DNA of 64,000 bases, taken from positions 124,001-188,000 of the forward strand of contig NZ_AUDO01000009.1 of assembly GCF_000425505.1 (NCBI RefSeq), written 5' to 3'. This document shows positions 17,295 to 26,886 of the stretch, one piece after another (within the stretch, counting starts at the first letter, position 1; the number at the start of each line of letters is the position of its first letter). The translations under genes were made by a program, and so were the position numbers. The notes under the pieces were generated by a model. It saw only the letters and a program-made list of their open reading frames with translations, made no database searches and was not told the DNA's origin. The DNA is from Flavobacterium frigidarium DSM 17623. GTDB taxonomy: Bacteria > Bacteroidota > Bacteroidia > Flavobacteriales > Flavobacteriaceae.

Positions 17295-19691
17295 ATGAAG
17301 AAAAGCTTTGCCGAATTAGTTAGCACCTTGTTTATACTATTTATTCTAGGTTTTATCTATTACACAATGATGCCTAGAGCAATCACTAACGATCTAAGTA
17401 CATTATCAGAGTTCTCTACAGATCGTGCGTTTACACAGGTAGAATCTATTTCTCAGTACCCACATTATGTAGGATCAAAAAATCACGAGACCGTTGCCTC
17501 TTACTTGCAATCACAACTGCATGAATTAGGACTGACGACTACTACTCAAGAAGGATATACACTAACCGACTGGGGAAATCTTGCAAAGTCAAAAAATATT
17601 CTTGCTCGAATAAAAGGTAGTGGTAATGGCAAAGCACTGCTATTATTATCTCACTATGATAGCGCTCCACATTCTGCTTCAAAAGGAGCGAGTGATGCAG
17701 GATCAGGCGTTGCATCGATCTTAGAAGGTATTCGCGCTTTTCAAAACAGCAAAAAGAAGCACAAGAACGATATTATAATCTTATTTACAGACGCAGAAGA
17801 ATTAGGTTTAAACGGTGCCGCTTTATTTGTAACAGAGCATCCTTGGGCAAAAGACGTAGGCGTAGTTTTAAATTTTGAGGCCAGAGGAACATCGGGTCCT
17901 AGCTACATGCTAATGGAGGCAAATGTCGGGAACAAAAACCTTATCGAAAATTTTGCTGCGGCCGCTCCACAGTATCCTGTAACAAATTCGTTAATGTATA
18001 GCATCTACAAGATGCTACCTAATGACACTGATCTCACCGTTTTTAGGGAAAAGGGAGCGATTCAAGGCTATAATTTTGCTTTTATCGATGGCCATTATAA
18101 TTATCACACAGCTCAAGACATTAGTGCCAACCTAGATAAAACGAGCTTAAGCCACCAAGGGGCGTACTTAATGCCCTTACTCGATTATTTTAGCAACTCT
18201 AATCTTAGCCCTAAACCAACTACTGAAGATAACATTTACTTCAATATTCCATTTATAGTCTTAATGTATCCTTTCTCATGGGCGCTACCCATGGCTATAA
18301 TTGCTTTAATTTTATTTATTGTACTCGTCTTTATAGGCCTTGGAAAAAAATTATTAGTAGCGCAAGAAATCATTAAAGGCTTCATTCCGTTGTTAAGTAG
18401 CTTATTAATCACATTCATAACGGTATTTGTAGGCTGGAAACTAGTACAAATTTGTTACCCTCAATACAACGACTTATTAAATGGCTTTACCTATAATGGA
18501 CATGATTACATCGCCGCTTTCACGCTATTGACCTTGGCATTAAACTTTGCTCTTTATCAATGGTTTTCAGCAGGAAAAAAAACAATGAATCATTACGTAG
18601 CGGCTTTATTTATTTGGCTTGTAATTAATATAGTGCTTGCTATCTATTTAACTGGGGCAGGGTTTTTAATCATACCTGTATATTGTGGATTATTGAGCTT
18701 GACCTATTTTGTAATTACACAACACTCAAGCAAAGTCTTAAATGTTATTTTAGCAATACCAGCATTTATTTTAATCGTTCCATTTATACAAATGCTACCT
18801 ATAGGCCTTGGATTAAAAATCTTGTACGGAAGCGCCTTGTTGACGTCTTTGACTTTCACTTTACTACTTCCTGTTTTTGGAGCATACCGATACAAAATAG
18901 TTTGGTCATCGTTACTACTTTTAGGAAGTGTCTTCTTTTTCATAAAAGCAAATGAAAACGCAGCGTACGGCCCTAACAAAGCTAAATCAAATAGCTTACT
19001 TTATGTTTATAACGCCGATACTAACAAAGCAAGCTGGGCAACCTATGATATAAATTTAGACTCATGGACTAAGAACTACTTAGGTCAGAATCCTAAATTA
19101 GTGACTAACCAAAGTCAGAATAAACTTTTTAGCAAATACAACTCTGATTTCACTTACCAAACAATTACAAAGGTGAGACCTTTAAAAAAGCCAACAGTTA
19201 TTTTCGAAAAAGACTCGGTAGCACGAGACATGCGTTATTTAAAAATTAAAATTATTCCGAATCGAAAAGTCAACCGTTATGATCTATTTGCTGGCGAACA
19301 AATGAATTTTTATAATTTTACAGCCAATGGAGTACAAGCATTAGAACAAAAAGGAAACCAGTTGAATCGAAAGGGCAGAAAATTATTAAGCTATTACGTA
19401 GTTGACAACGAAGCATTAGAATTAAATTTTGCCATTCCTAAATCAACAATATTTGATATGAAAATCATGGAATCTTCATTTGATTTATTAGAGAACCAAT
19501 TATTTAATATGGTCAAAAGAGCCAATTGGATGATGCCAACACCCTTCGTATTGAATGATGCAATTGTGATTGAGCAGCAGTTAATACCAACACCGTATGT
19601 TGCACCAAGAACCGTTGAAGAACCAAAAGTTACACAAGTTAAGCAGCGACGCACATTATACAAACCCATCGATACTACTTCGACTGAATAA
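17295..19691 (+). CDS. Membrane-bound M28 (Fxna-like) metallopeptidase
   Basis: 798 residues. An N-terminal membrane anchor (about 8-27) is followed by an M28 aminopeptidase domain (about 45-300) in the periplasm, with zinc ligands in SHYDSAP (His120, Asp122), SDAGSG (Asp134), DAEELG (Glu168/169), NFEARG (Glu195) and GHYNYHTAQD. About eight membrane helices (320-560) follow, then a C-terminal periplasmic beta-rich domain (about 570-780). This matches the Fxna/ERMP1-like M28 branch with a membrane-embedded middle. It probably trims peptides near the membrane; substrates are unknown. It is the last gene of the GNAT-nitrilase operon and ends in a Pro/Thr-rich tail. Confidence 0.9.
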   Translation: MKKSFAELVSTLFILFILGFIYYTMMPRAITNDLSTLSEFSTDRAFTQVESISQYPHYVGSKNHETVASYLQSQLHELGLTTTTQEGYTLTDWGNLAKSKNILARIKGSGNGKALLLLSHYDSAPHSASKGASDAGSGVASILEGIRAFQNSKKKHKNDIIILFTDAEELGLNGAALFVTEHPWAKDVGVVLNFEARGTSGPSYMLMEANVGNKNLIENFAAAAPQYPVTNSLMYSIYKMLPNDTDLTVFREKGAIQGYNFAFIDGHYNYHTAQDISANLDKTSLSHQGAYLMPLLDYFSNSNLSPKPTTEDNIYFNIPFIVLMYPFSWALPMAIIALILFIVLVFIGLGKKLLVAQEIIKGFIPLLSSLLITFITVFVGWKLVQICYPQYNDLLNGFTYNGHDYIAAFTLLTLALNFALYQWFSAGKKTMNHYVAALFIWLVINIVLAIYLTGAGFLIIPVYCGLLSLTYFVITQHSSKVLNVILAIPAFILIVPFIQMLPIGLGLKILYGSALLTSLTFTLLLPVFGAYRYKIVWSSLLLLGSVFFFIKANENAAYGPNKAKSNSLLYVYNADTNKASWATYDINLDSWTKNYLGQNPKLVTNQSQNKLFSKYNSDFTYQTITKVRPLKKPTVIFEKDSVARDMRYLKIKIIPNRKVNRYDLFAGEQMNFYNFTANGVQALEQKGNQLNRKGRKLLSYYVVDNEALELNFAIPKSTIFDMKIMESSFDLLENQLFNMVKRANWMMPTPFVLNDAIVIEQQLIPTPYVAPRTVEEPKVTQVKQRRTLYKPIDTTSTE

Positions 19692-19784
19692 TAATAGTGA
19701 ATTTAAACCAGTCTATCATTTGAACCAATAAAAAGCTGTCTTAAAAAGCAATCTGATAAGTACCATTTTACTTTCTATTTATAG

Positions 19785-19792
19785 TATTTTTG
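19785..19792 (+). promoter_or_regulatory. -7 promoter box for the SDR gene
   Basis: TATTTTTG matches TAnnTTTG and ends 20 nt before the ATG at 19813. Confidence 0.65.
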
Positions 19793-19812
19793 CAATCTAT
19801 ATTAGAGATACA

Positions 19813-20637
19813 ATGAGACAAATAAGCGTTTTAGGTTGCGGTTGGTTAGGTTTGCCTTTGGCGAAAGCCTTAATCCAACAAGAATTTATTGTTAAAGGAT
19901 CTACAACTACAGCTGAAAAATTGCCCACCTTAGAACTCGCGGGAATCAAACCTTACTTAATCGAGTTAGAAAGTGACCAACTGTCTCACAACATGGGGGA
20001 ATTTTTAAAGGATAGCGAAACATTAATTATCGCAATACCGCCTAAACTTCGTGGAAAAAATAAAGATTACAGTGATGCTAATGCCAACTCATTTGTAAAA
20101 AAGATCTCCTTGTTGCTTCCAGAAATCGAAAACTCATCTGTAAAAAATTTGCTTTTTGTGAGTTCAACTGCAATATATGGCGACATAAACACAGTTGTAT
20201 ATGAAACTACAATACCTCAACCAGTTACCGAAAGCGGAAAACAATTATTAGAAATAGAGAATATACTTCAAAGTCAAACAGCTTTTCAATCTACTATTTT
20301 GAGATTTGGTGGTTTAATAGGTCCAGATAGAAATCCCGCTCGTTTTATGGCTGGAAAAGAAGATATCTCTAATCCAGATGCTGCCGTTAATTTAATTGAC
20401 CAACAAGATTGTATTAATATTATTTTGAGAATCATTGAAACAAAAACTTGGGGAGAAAATTTTAACGCCGCAGCTCCTTATCACCCTACTCGGGAGCAAT
20501 ATTACATTGCAAAAGCGATAGAACAAAACCTTGTCCCTCCTATTTTTGATCACAATTCACCTTCGGAAGGAAAGACGATCAACAGCGATAAGCTAATTAA
20601 AATTTTAGATTACACTTTTACCAATACAACATTATAA
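19813..20637 (+). CDS. NAD(P)-binding epimerase-like protein (YeeZ/SDR type)
   Basis: 274 residues, cytosolic. The dinucleotide-binding loop is at the N-terminus (VLGCGWLGLPLAKAL, GxGxxG). The extended-SDR core shows LLFVSSTAIYGD (residues about 115-128) and the RFGGLIGPDRNP segment. The Tyr-x-x-x-Lys catalytic pair is not obvious; YGDINTVVYET is the nearest place, so it belongs to the atypical YeeZ-like group. The next gene (EamA permease) starts 1 nt after its stop, so the two form an operon driven by the close -7 box. The substrate is unknown. Confidence 0.8.
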   Translation: MRQISVLGCGWLGLPLAKALIQQEFIVKGSTTTAEKLPTLELAGIKPYLIELESDQLSHNMGEFLKDSETLIIAIPPKLRGKNKDYSDANANSFVKKISLLLPEIENSSVKNLLFVSSTAIYGDINTVVYETTIPQPVTESGKQLLEIENILQSQTAFQSTILRFGGLIGPDRNPARFMAGKEDISNPDAAVNLIDQQDCINIILRIIETKTWGENFNAAAPYHPTREQYYIAKAIEQNLVPPIFDHNSPSEGKTINSDKLIKILDYTFTNTTL

Positions 20638-20638
20638 A

Positions 20639-21613
20639 GTGGTAAAAAGATTAAAAACGAAGGTTAGCAATGGTGTAAATTACATTGGTATGCCTATACT
20701 TGCATTAGCCGTGGTTTGCTTTTGCTGGGGAACGACATGGATAGCTTCAAAAGAAGGTGTACGCCATATGCCGGCATTACAACTGGCTGCGATTAGACAA
20801 TTCATTGGAGGCAGTATTTATATTTGCTTTTTTATTTTCAAGAAAGCTCCTTGGCCGAAAGGCAAACAATGGAAGACAATCTTAATATTGAGCGTACTCA
20901 ATTTTGCTTTAAGTAACGGACTTAGTACTTGGGGTGTGAAATTTATAAGTAGTGGCCTTGGCGCCATCTTGAATGCCATATTCCCGTTATGGATTGTAAT
21001 TATTACTTTTTTTCAAGGCGAAAAATTAGCACGTTTGGCCATCTTGGGTTTGATTGTGAGTTTCAGTGGTGTTTGCGTAATTTTCTATGACCACCTAGCT
21101 GATTTTATGCAAGCCGATTTTAGATTCGGAATTTTCCTTTCGATAATCGCTACAATAACATGGGCTTTTGGCAGCTTGTATACTAAGAAAAAAGCGGCGA
21201 CATTCAATCCGTATTTTAGTTTGGGTTTACAAATGTTTATCTCTAGCAGCATCTTACTTACCATTACAGAAACTACTGGAATGAGCGTGTCTTTAAATTC
21301 CATTCCCGTGACCTCATGGTATGCGATAGGGTATTTAGTGATTGTGGGTTCGATCATGTCGTTTATAGCCTACGTATACATGTTACAGAAGTTACCAGCA
21401 GAGATTAGCAGTATATACGCTTATATCAATCCTATTGTCGCCATTTTATTAGGCGCCTTACTATTTGAAGAAACATTAAACATTGCTATAGCAATAGGTG
21501 GGACAATCACTTTAAGCGGTTTATTTATGGTGAACAAATCAATTAGACGAACCAGAAGGCTTGCGGTATTAAACGAAAAGCAAAAAGAAACATTAGAGCC
21601 CCTAATTTCTTAA
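20639..21613 (+). CDS. EamA-family (DMT) permease
   Basis: 324 residues with ten predicted membrane helices in two EamA halves (about 18-140 and 155-300). Family-like motifs are LAVVCFCWGTTWIASKEG and PALQLAAIRQF in the first half and PAEISSIYAYINPIVAILLGALLFEE in the second. The C-terminus is a basic cytosolic tail. The start is GTG at 20639, 1 nt after the SDR stop; an ATG at 20690 (MPILALAVV) would begin right at the first helix and is an alternative. Substrate unknown. It is not closely similar to the EamA permease at 10.7 kb. Confidence 0.85.
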   Translation: MVKRLKTKVSNGVNYIGMPILALAVVCFCWGTTWIASKEGVRHMPALQLAAIRQFIGGSIYICFFIFKKAPWPKGKQWKTILILSVLNFALSNGLSTWGVKFISSGLGAILNAIFPLWIVIITFFQGEKLARLAILGLIVSFSGVCVIFYDHLADFMQADFRFGIFLSIIATITWAFGSLYTKKKAATFNPYFSLGLQMFISSSILLTITETTGMSVSLNSIPVTSWYAIGYLVIVGSIMSFIAYVYMLQKLPAEISSIYAYINPIVAILLGALLFEETLNIAIAIGGTITLSGLFMVNKSIRRTRRLAVLNEKQKETLEPLIS

Positions 21614-21618
21614 AGCAA

Positions 21619-21653
21619 AAAATCCCAAGCAATTTGCGTTAGCTTGGGATTTT
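21619..21653. terminator. Bidirectional terminator, EamA permease / M13 peptidase
   Basis: 12-bp perfect stem (AAAATCCCAAGC / GCTTGGGATTTT) between convergent genes, T-rich on both strands. Confidence 0.85.
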
Positions 21654-21674
21654 CTTTATTCATAAAGTATCTGC

Positions 21675-23738
21675 TTACCAGATTCTTACTCTTTTTTCTG
21701 GAGCTACATACATACCATCATTAGCTTTAATATCAAACGCTTGGTAGAACGTATCAATATTTTGCAATGGAACGTAAGCACGGTACATTCCAGGAGAATG
21801 CGGATCTGTTTTTACTTGGTTCTTAATTGCTTCATCACGCATTTTTGTACGCCAGATTGTCGCCCATGAAATAAAGAAACGTTGTTCTGGAGTGTATCCA
21901 TCGATTAAACCTGGATTTCCATTTTCTTTTAAGTACAATTGCAAACCATCATAAGCTGCATTTACTCCACCTAAATCACCAATGTTTTCACCTAAAGTGA
22001 ATTTACCATCTACAAAAGTTCCAGTTAATGGTTCTAAAGCACTGTATTGATCAGCAAGTGCTGTTGTTAAAGCTGCAAATTGTTTAGAATCATCAGCTGT
22101 CCACCAGTCAACTAAATTACCATCGGCATTGTATCTCGATCCTGAATCATCAAAACCATGAGAGATTTCGTGACCAATTACTGCACCTATTCCACCATAA
22201 TTAACCGCCTCATCAGCTTGGTAATTATAGAAAGGTGGTTGCAAAATTGCCGCTGGAAAAACAATCTCGTTATAAGAAGGATTGTAATATGCATTTACTG
22301 TTTGTGGTGACATTCCCCATCTTGACTTATCAACAGGCTTGTTAAGATCTACTAAATCTTCTTCAAAACGCCATTTAGCCATGTTTTTTGTGTTTTCAAA
22401 ATAGCTACCGCCTTGCTCTGGTCCTTTAATTTCAAGAGCCGAATAGTCTTTCCATTTATCAGGATATCCAATTTTAATTACTGATTTATGTAATTTTGCA
22501 ACAGCACTAACCTTCGTTTCAGGAGACATCCATGTTAGGTTATTGATTCTGTTTTCGAAAGCAACAAAAATGTTTTTGATCATTTTCTCTGCTTTTGCTT
22601 TAGCTTCAGCTGGAAATTTTTTCTCTACATATAATTTCCCTAACGCCTCCCCTATTCTACCGTTCACTACTTGCAGTGCACGCTCATCGCTTGGTCTTTG
22701 TTTAACAGCTCCAGTCAATGTTTTACCGTAAAAATCAAAATTAGCATTCTCAATATCTGTAGACAATTGACTTGACGCTCTATTTAAAAGCGACCAACGC
22801 ATGTAAGCCTTCCAGTCGTTTACCTTATTTTCTTTAAAAATAGTGTCAAGTGCTGCCATATATTTAGGCTGCGAAACAATTAACGAATCGGTATTTTTAA
22901 AACCTATTTGAGTAAAATAAGTTTTCCAATTGATCGAAGGAGTAACTTTTTGAAGATCAGCAATCGTCATAGGATTGTATGATTTTCTTCTATCTCTTCT
23001 TTCAACACGGTCAAATCTAGGTTGAGACATTGCTGTTTCTAACGCAAAAATTTGTTCTGCATGTACCTTTGCATCTGCTGGTTTTTCACCAAGGAAACCT
23101 AACATTTTTGCTACATGCACTACATATTTTTCTCTTTTTTCTTTTGAATCAGCATCGTCAGAAACGTAGTAATCTCTATCAGGAAGACCTACGCCTCCAG
23201 GACCTACACTTAATACATTTCGATTACTATTTTTTGCATCTGACCCTACGTTAGCTCCAAAAAAACCAATACCACCCACCGGTTCCATCTCGATTAAAAG
23301 CGCTTCTAAATCTTTGATGTTTTTAACTGCATCAATTTTTTTCAAATAAGGCTTTAATGGAGCAATACCCATTTTATTACGACCTACAGTATCTAAGACT
23401 GTTTTGTACAAGTTGATAGCTTTCCCTTGATCAGTATCAGATTTGTATTTTGGATTGTTTACTGCCTCTTTTAAAATAGCCAATGCATCCTCATCAGTTC
23501 TTTGTCTTAAAGCATCAAAACTACCCCAACGTGTTCTATCAGATGGAATCTCAGTATTGCTTAACCAAGTTCCGTTTACATATTGAAAAAAGTCATTACT
23601 TGGCTTTACCGATTTATCCATGTAATTCACATTGATACCCGGTTCTTTTTCTGCGTTACCGCTTTGCGCCTGAATTGTAGTCACTGCAAATAATGCAGGA
23701 AGTACAAATAATAGCGGTTTTTTTAAATTTTTATTCAT
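21675..23738 (-). CDS. Secreted M13 (neprilysin-like) metallopeptidase, copy 1
   Basis: 687 residues from the ATG at 23738 (a TTG at 23777 adds an implausible leader). The signal peptide (MNKNLKKPLLFVLPALFAVTTIQAQ) indicates export. The N-terminal M13 domain is all-helical (about 40-440). The catalytic domain carries NAYYNPSYNEIVFPAAILQPPF, the zinc motif HEISH (GHEISHGFDDSG), ENIGDLGG (third zinc ligand Glu, with Asp) and the C-terminal PEKRVRIW. It degrades peptides outside the inner membrane. The neighbouring gene on the same strand is a close paralogue of the same length, so this is a tandem duplication. Confidence 0.95.
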   Translation of the reverse strand: MNKNLKKPLLFVLPALFAVTTIQAQSGNAEKEPGINVNYMDKSVKPSNDFFQYVNGTWLSNTEIPSDRTRWGSFDALRQRTDEDALAILKEAVNNPKYKSDTDQGKAINLYKTVLDTVGRNKMGIAPLKPYLKKIDAVKNIKDLEALLIEMEPVGGIGFFGANVGSDAKNSNRNVLSVGPGGVGLPDRDYYVSDDADSKEKREKYVVHVAKMLGFLGEKPADAKVHAEQIFALETAMSQPRFDRVERRDRRKSYNPMTIADLQKVTPSINWKTYFTQIGFKNTDSLIVSQPKYMAALDTIFKENKVNDWKAYMRWSLLNRASSQLSTDIENANFDFYGKTLTGAVKQRPSDERALQVVNGRIGEALGKLYVEKKFPAEAKAKAEKMIKNIFVAFENRINNLTWMSPETKVSAVAKLHKSVIKIGYPDKWKDYSALEIKGPEQGGSYFENTKNMAKWRFEEDLVDLNKPVDKSRWGMSPQTVNAYYNPSYNEIVFPAAILQPPFYNYQADEAVNYGGIGAVIGHEISHGFDDSGSRYNADGNLVDWWTADDSKQFAALTTALADQYSALEPLTGTFVDGKFTLGENIGDLGGVNAAYDGLQLYLKENGNPGLIDGYTPEQRFFISWATIWRTKMRDEAIKNQVKTDPHSPGMYRAYVPLQNIDTFYQAFDIKANDGMYVAPEKRVRIW

Positions 23739-23870
23739 CGTTACTTGGTTTAAATTAATATTAATAAAGCTTTGCAACCCTTTACTATCGCTGCTATAAC
23801 TGTTTTAATAATGATAGTACGTTACTTAATTAGTATTTTAAAGTTAAGTTAAGTTACAAAAATTAACATA

Positions 23871-23899
23871 AAAAAAATCCCAAGCATTACTGCTTGGGA
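23871..23899 (-). terminator. Terminator after M13 copy 2
   Basis: 9-bp perfect stem (TCCCAAGCA / TGCTTGGGA) with a 4-nt loop. On the minus strand it is followed by TTTTTTT. The stem core is the same as that of the terminator at 21619. Confidence 0.85.
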
Positions 23900-23914
23900 C
23901 TCTTACACTCTATA

Positions 23915-25978
23915 TTACCAAATTTTCACTCTTTTTTCAGGCTCGATATACATACCATCCCCTTTTTTAATATCAAATGCTTTATAGAAAGCATCCACAT
24001 TTTGAGTGGGAACATATGCTCTATACATTCCTGGAGAATGTGGATCTGTTTTTACTTGATTTTTAATTGCTTCATCACGCATTTTTGTACGCCATACTGT
24101 CGCCCATGAGATAAAGAAACGCTGATCAGGAGTAAATCCATCAATAAGACCTGGATCTCCGTTTTCTTTTAAATACAATTGCAGACCGTCATAAGCTGCG
24201 TTCACACCACCTAAATCTCCAATGTTTTCACCTAAGGTAAATTTACCATCTACATGAACACCAGGCAAAGGCTCTAGCGCACTATATTGATCTGCAAGCG
24301 CAGTTCCTAGTTTAGTAAATTGCTCTAAATCATCAGCAGTCCACCAGTCTACCAAGTTTCCATCTGCGTTATAACGCGCACCTGAATCATCAAAACCATG
24401 AGATATTTCGTGACCTATTACTGCTCCTATTCCACCATAATTTACTGCTTCATCAGCTTGATAATTGTAAAATGGCGCTTGTAATATGGCCGCTGGAAAA
24501 ACAATTTCGTTGTAAGATGGATTGTAATATGCATTTACGGTTTGTGGTGACATGTACCATTCTGTTTTATCAACCGCCTCGTCTAGTTTATCAATTCCTT
24601 TTTTAAAATTCCATTTAGATAAATTTTTGATATTTCCTAAGTAGCTACCACCATCAGCAACACTTTTTATTTCTAAACTAGAATAGTCTTTCCATTTATC
24701 TGGATACCCAATTTTAATACTAATTTTATTTAATTTCTCGATGGCTTTAATTTTAGTCTCAGCAGACATCCATGGTAGATTATTAATACGATTTGAATAA
24801 GCAATGATGATATTATTAATCATTTTCTCTGCTTTTTCTTTTGCTTCAGCAGGAAACATTTTCTCTACATATAATTTTCCTAGCGCTTCACCTATAGTCC
24901 CATTAACTGTTTGCAATGCTCGGTCCTCACGAGGTCTTTGCTTAATAGCTCCAGTTAATGTTTTTCCGTAGAAATCAAAATTAGCTGCTTCAATATCTGT
25001 CGATAGTAATCCTGACGCTCCATTAATCAAATCCCATTTCATGTATTCTTTCCAAGCCGAAACATTGTTTTTAGCAAGAATAGTTTGCAATGCCTTCATG
25101 TATTTAGGCTCTGAAACAATTACGCTGTCTAATTTTGTAAAACCTATTCCGTCAAAATACTTTTCCCAGTTAATCGCTGGAGTTATTTTTTGCAATTCGG
25201 CAACGGTCATTGGGTTGTATTGCAATCGACCATCTCTGCGTTCTACTCTATCAAGACGCGGACTAGACAATTCTTTTTCTAAGGCTAAAATTTTAGCTGC
25301 ATTTGCTTTAGCTTCAGCTGCAGATTCCCCTGCAAACTGTAGCATTCTTGCAATATGCAATTCGTATTTTTCTCTTTTCTCTTTTGTGTCTTTTTCCTCA
25401 GATGTGTAATAATCTTTATCAGGTAACCCCAATCCGCTTACACTAAGGTTTAAAGAGTTTTTAGCACTGTTTTTATCATCTGCTCCTACTCCAACACCAA
25501 AAAAGCCTATTCCACCGATAGGTTCCATTTCCATTAACAGCTTTTGTAAATCTTCAACGTTTTTAACCTTATCAATCTTAGCTAAGTACGGCTTTAAAGG
25601 CGTAATCCCTTGCTTGTTTCTAGCTACTGTATCTAGAATAGTGCTGTACAAATTAATCGCCTTCCCCTGATCAGTATCTGATTTGTATTTTGGGTTTTTA
25701 GAAGCTTCTTTCAAAATTGCCAAAGCATCAGCATCTGTCTTTTTAAGTAATTCGTTAAAACTTCCCCACGAAGTTCTATCACTAGGGATTTCGGTTTGAT
25801 CCAACCAAGTTCCATTGACATACCTAAAAAAATTGTCTGACGGCTTCACCGTATTATCAAAGAAGGTTGTGTTTATTCCTGGCTCAACGGTCACTTCCTT
25901 TTTTTGTGCTTGCATCTCTGTAAACCCTATGATTGCAGGAATCACAAAAAGCAATGGCTTATTATAATTAAATTTCAT
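23915..25978 (-). CDS. Secreted M13 (neprilysin-like) metallopeptidase, copy 2
   Basis: 687 residues, same length and layout as the gene downstream at 21675: an N-terminal export signal (MKFNYNKPLLFVIPAIIGFTEMQAQ), helical domain, HEISH zinc motif, ENIGDLGG and a C-terminal PEKRVKIW. The two proteins are alike along their whole length but differ in many surface positions (for example YNADGNLVDWWTADDSKQF against ...DDLEQF), so the duplication is old. This upstream copy has its own promoter (26005) and terminator. Differences in the substrate-facing part may reflect different peptide preferences, which the sequence cannot show. Confidence 0.95.
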   Translation of the reverse strand: MKFNYNKPLLFVIPAIIGFTEMQAQKKEVTVEPGINTTFFDNTVKPSDNFFRYVNGTWLDQTEIPSDRTSWGSFNELLKKTDADALAILKEASKNPKYKSDTDQGKAINLYSTILDTVARNKQGITPLKPYLAKIDKVKNVEDLQKLLMEMEPIGGIGFFGVGVGADDKNSAKNSLNLSVSGLGLPDKDYYTSEEKDTKEKREKYELHIARMLQFAGESAAEAKANAAKILALEKELSSPRLDRVERRDGRLQYNPMTVAELQKITPAINWEKYFDGIGFTKLDSVIVSEPKYMKALQTILAKNNVSAWKEYMKWDLINGASGLLSTDIEAANFDFYGKTLTGAIKQRPREDRALQTVNGTIGEALGKLYVEKMFPAEAKEKAEKMINNIIIAYSNRINNLPWMSAETKIKAIEKLNKISIKIGYPDKWKDYSSLEIKSVADGGSYLGNIKNLSKWNFKKGIDKLDEAVDKTEWYMSPQTVNAYYNPSYNEIVFPAAILQAPFYNYQADEAVNYGGIGAVIGHEISHGFDDSGARYNADGNLVDWWTADDLEQFTKLGTALADQYSALEPLPGVHVDGKFTLGENIGDLGGVNAAYDGLQLYLKENGDPGLIDGFTPDQRFFISWATVWRTKMRDEAIKNQVKTDPHSPGMYRAYVPTQNVDAFYKAFDIKKGDGMYIEPEKRVKIW

Positions 25979-26004
25979 GTTTATAATTTATTTGTTTAGT
26001 TTCA

Positions 26005-26012
26005 CAAAGCTA
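26005..26012 (-). promoter_or_regulatory. -7 promoter box for M13 copy 2
   Basis: TAGCTTTG on the minus strand matches TAnnTTTG and ends 26 nt before the ATG at 25978. Confidence 0.55.
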
Positions 26013-26092
26013 TTGATAAAACTTCTAATTAATGATAAAATTATTAACGAAATTCTAAGGGTGTAAATGTCCTCATAAAACATTCAGTTTTG

Positions 26093-26100
26093 TATTTTTG
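26093..26100 (+). promoter_or_regulatory. -7 promoter box for the SCO1-like gene
   Basis: TATTTTTG matches TAnnTTTG and ends 16 nt before the ATG at 26117. Confidence 0.65.
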
Positions 26101-26116
26101 TACAAATTAATCTTAT

Positions 26117-26782
26117 ATGAAATCTATCCTTAAAAAGTACCGTATTTTCATCGGTGTTTTCGTCATATTTTCAATAATTACCTTGTTTTTGTTCTATACA
26201 GCTTTGAAACCTGAAAAGACACTACCTATTTTCAATCCTAGTGATATCAATCCTGAATTAGTCGATAGCACCGTACAATACATTAGCAAATACCATACTA
26301 TCGCTGATTTTTCCTTCACCAATCAAAATGGGAAGACCGTTACTCAAAAAGATTATGAGGGCAAGATATATGTTGCCGATTTCTTTTTTACGACTTGCAC
26401 ATCAATATGCCCAAAGATGACAGCCAACTTATTTGATGTTCAAGAAGCAATCAAGGACAATCCAAAAGTTATGCTCTTGTCGCATACCGTTTTTCCAGAG
26501 AATGACAATGTTGCGGTTCTTAAGGCTTACGCCAAAAAATACAACATCGACGATAAAAAGTGGAACCTGGTTACTGGTGATAAAAAAGAAATTTACACCA
26601 TGGCTAGAAAATCATACTTGGCCGTAAAACTAGGAAAACCAGAAGAGTTATATGATATGGTACACACTGAGAATCTTGTTCTAGTAGACACTAAAAGAAG
26701 AGTTCGCGGTTTTTATGACGGAACTAAGAAAGAGGATATTCAAAAATTAATTGAAGATATTGCTTTTTTATCGAAAGAATAA
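26117..26782 (+). CDS. SCO1/SenC-family copper-binding thioredoxin-fold protein
   Basis: 221 residues. An N-terminal membrane anchor (about 10-29) places the thioredoxin-fold domain in the periplasm. The copper site has the Cys pair in FFFTTCTSICPKM (CxxxCP) and a His near the C-terminus (DMVHTENLVLVD). SCO proteins deliver copper to the CuA centre of cytochrome c oxidase or act as thiol oxidoreductases; the full Cys-Cys-His set is present, so the copper role is plausible. No oxidase gene lies nearby. The next gene on the same strand is an unrelated secreted protein 104 nt away. Confidence 0.93.
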   Translation: MKSILKKYRIFIGVFVIFSIITLFLFYTALKPEKTLPIFNPSDINPELVDSTVQYISKYHTIADFSFTNQNGKTVTQKDYEGKIYVADFFFTTCTSICPKMTANLFDVQEAIKDNPKVMLLSHTVFPENDNVAVLKAYAKKYNIDDKKWNLVTGDKKEIYTMARKSYLAVKLGKPEELYDMVHTENLVLVDTKRRVRGFYDGTKKEDIQKLIEDIAFLSKE

Positions 26783-26886
26783 ATACAGCTTTCTATCACT
26801 TTTTATAATGTACTTCAAGTAACGGTTAGCTCCAAAGTAAAATTGTTACACCAAAACAACTTGACAAGAATATAATGTAGTTTTTC

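Noticed and set aside
25041..25409. 122-codon plus-strand frame within M13 copy 2
   Set aside because: Antisense shadow of the peptidase gene, with no promoter or recognised domain.
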